Positions 6,611 to 7,068 of a stretch of 7,068 nt of DNA are shown in pieces (position 1 is the first letter of the stretch; every line of letters starts with the position of its first letter). Position numbers and translations under genes: made by a program. The notes beneath the pieces are model-generated. The model saw only the letters and a list, made by a program, of their open reading frames with translations, did not search any database and was not told where the DNA came from. The DNA is from an uncultured Desulfuromonadales bacterium. GTDB taxonomy: Bacteria > Desulfobacterota > Desulfuromonadia > Desulfuromonadales > Geopsychrobacteraceae. The stretch is taken from NCBI GenBank assembly GCA_945788205.1, contig CALZLE010000332.1, positions 1-7,068 of the forward strand, in the 5' to 3' direction.

Positions 6611-6616
6611 CTCCTT
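6611..6616 (-). promoter_or_regulatory. Strong Shine-Dalgarno of icd
   Basis: AAGGAG on the minus strand, 8 nt before the ATG at 6602, continuing into a purine-rich GAGAGACGA spacer. It fixes the icd start and fits a highly translated gene. Confidence 0.85.
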
Positions 6617-6647
6617 AAAGAATTAATGCCAGTATTGCTAGAGGCCT

Positions 6648-6672
6648 GAAAAGACTAAGATAGTGTCTTCTC
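6648..6672 (-). other. Possible hairpin in the icd 5' leader
   Basis: In the icd transcript GAGAAGAC (6672-6665) can pair with GTCTTTTC (6655-6648), giving 8 bp including one G-U around a 9-nt loop. It is AU-rich and of modest stability. No U tract follows, so it is not a terminator. It may be chance. Confidence 0.2.
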
Positions 6673-6719
6673 AAAACTGCTCTCCTAAAAGCACACATAA
6701 AACAGGGGTTCCATGAAGT

Positions 6720-6734
6720 TGTATACAGTATACA
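6720..6734. promoter_or_regulatory. 15-bp perfect inverted repeat over the icd -10 box, likely repressor operator
   Basis: TGTATAC-A-GTATACA is a perfect palindrome of two 7-bp arms around one central base, covering the predicted -10 and start site of icd. The length, odd centre and TGTATAC arms resemble operators of GntR-type regulators, but the cognate factor is unknown. A repressor bound here would block RNA polymerase. Confidence 0.55.
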
Positions 6735-6753
6735 GAAGGCCAGTAGCTGTCAA
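6727..6753 (-). promoter_or_regulatory. Candidate sigma-70 promoter of icd
   Basis: On the minus strand a perfect TTGACA (6753-6748) is followed after 15 nt by TATACT (6732-6727). The spacer is short by 1-2 nt, which may make the promoter activator-dependent or weaken it. Transcription would begin near 6720, giving a leader of roughly 115-120 nt. An A run (6754-6760) lies immediately upstream of the -35. Confidence 0.55.
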
Positions 6754-6963
6754 GAAAAAATGGTCATTTTGGCGCGCCTCTACTCGCTTCTTCACCAGCA
6801 TACCGATAGACGCTATTTCCACGAAGGCGACACCCGCCGCTCATCGCACATAACAACCTGTTTTAACTTGCATAAGAGACACTGTTCGCAGAGAATACAG
6901 GCAGCCCAGATCAAGAAAAACGAGAGTCTAACAGGCACTACAAAGACCTTTGAACGGACCATA

Positions 6964-7068
6964 ATGGACAGGAACCTTACAACTGTGTCAGCATTTGAGT
7001 TCACAATATTAGCCATTATTTTTTTAATCAGTCTGTCGATTGTCTGGAGTTCACTGCGCAGTGGTATC
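6964..7068 (+). CDS. Probable membrane protein, N-terminal fragment (cut by right edge)
   Basis: The frame from ATG 6964 is open for 35 codons to the window end. It encodes a short polar lead, MDRNLTTVSA, then a hydrophobic helix (about residues 12-28, EFTILAIIFLISLSIVW) and a short polar SSLRSG. This looks like the first transmembrane segment of a membrane protein with its N terminus outside. The hydrophobic start followed by a Leu-Arg-x-Gly motif recalls the N terminus of CvpA-type proteins, but 35 residues are too few to name it. The ribosome site is weak (a GGA about 6 nt upstream). The same frame is open back to an ATG at 6760, so a longer N terminus cannot be excluded. It is divergent from icd. 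Confidence 0.4.
   Translation, partial: MDRNLTTVSAFEFTILAIIFLISLSIVWSSLRSGI

Larger units (their letters stand above)
6603..6963. other. Intergenic region upstream of icd
   Basis: These 361 nt separate icd from the next probable gene. The first 150 nt hold the icd leader, promoter and operator. From about 6755 to 6963 I see no convincing gene, RNA or repeat. A minus-strand frame of 67 codons (7016-6813) lacks recognisable motifs and runs against the likely plus-strand gene. A plus-strand frame is open from ATG 6760 to the edge, but its first 68 codons have an odd His/Arg/Cys-rich composition and no ribosome site. Confidence 0.5.

Noticed and set aside
6685..6714. Nine-codon upstream open frame in the icd leader (minus strand, ATG at 6714)
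   Set aside because: No Shine-Dalgarno, no run of regulatory codons and no attenuator-like hairpin pair; most likely chance.
6813..7016. 67-codon minus-strand frame with a hydrophobic, Cys-containing segment
   Set aside because: The AT-rich antisense of a transmembrane helix often reads hydrophobic. No family is recognised, and it conflicts with the better plus-strand candidate. Not fully excluded.
1..7068. CRISPR arrays, insertion sequences, tRNA or rRNA genes, prophage genes
   Set aside because: No regularly spaced repeats, transposase motifs, terminal inverted repeats or recognisable RNA genes were seen on either strand.

Overview
The window reads as ordinary bacterial chromosome of moderate GC (roughly half), densely coded, with no insertion sequence, CRISPR array, tRNA or rRNA visible. 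A six-component nickel/cobalt ECF transporter with DUF4198-type (NikK) and NikL-type periplasmic partners, next to a 740-residue monomeric isocitrate dehydrogenase, suggests a Gram-negative proteobacterium. My best guess is a deltaproteobacterial (Desulfuromonas/Geobacter-like) anaerobe. That placement is inference from gene content, not from a marker gene.

Left two thirds (1-3680, minus strand): one tightly packed operon, read right to left. It runs nikK (DUF4198 periplasmic protein), a NikL N-terminal-type periplasmic protein, a NikL C-terminal-type coiled-coil/membrane-anchor protein, cbiM/nikM (substrate-binding membrane subunit), cbiQ/nikQ (transmembrane coupling subunit) and cbiO/nikO (ATPase, cut by the left edge). 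Gaps between genes are -1 to +8 nt, so the genes are almost certainly co-transcribed. The ATPase has no listed ORF because its stop codon lies outside the window, but it is open for 232 codons with every ABC motif present. The logical scheme is capture of Ni2+ (or Co2+) by NikK and NikL in the periplasm, hand-over to the N-terminal Met-His of CbiM, and transport powered by CbiO through CbiQ. A plausible sigma-70 promoter lies upstream of nikK, with a candidate NikR-like operator across its start site. No cobalamin riboswitch box is visible, which favours nickel over cobalt.

Middle (3681-4379): a 217-nt divergent regulatory region, then a 124-residue YajD-type HNH protein on the plus strand, then a strong bidirectional terminator shared with the converging icd gene.

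Right (4380-7068): monomeric NADP-dependent isocitrate dehydrogenase on the minus strand, with a strong Shine-Dalgarno, biased codon use, a consensus-like promoter about 120 nt upstream, and a perfect 15-bp inverted repeat lying on the -10 box (a likely repressor operator). Beyond it is a region without a clear gene, then the first codons of a probable plus-strand membrane protein cut by the right edge.

Nothing here compels the claim of an undescribed system. The most interesting points are the split NikL with two separate signal peptides, histidine at or next to the free N terminus of three extracytoplasmic transporter components, the N-terminal extension of CbiQ, and the palindrome over the icd promoter.
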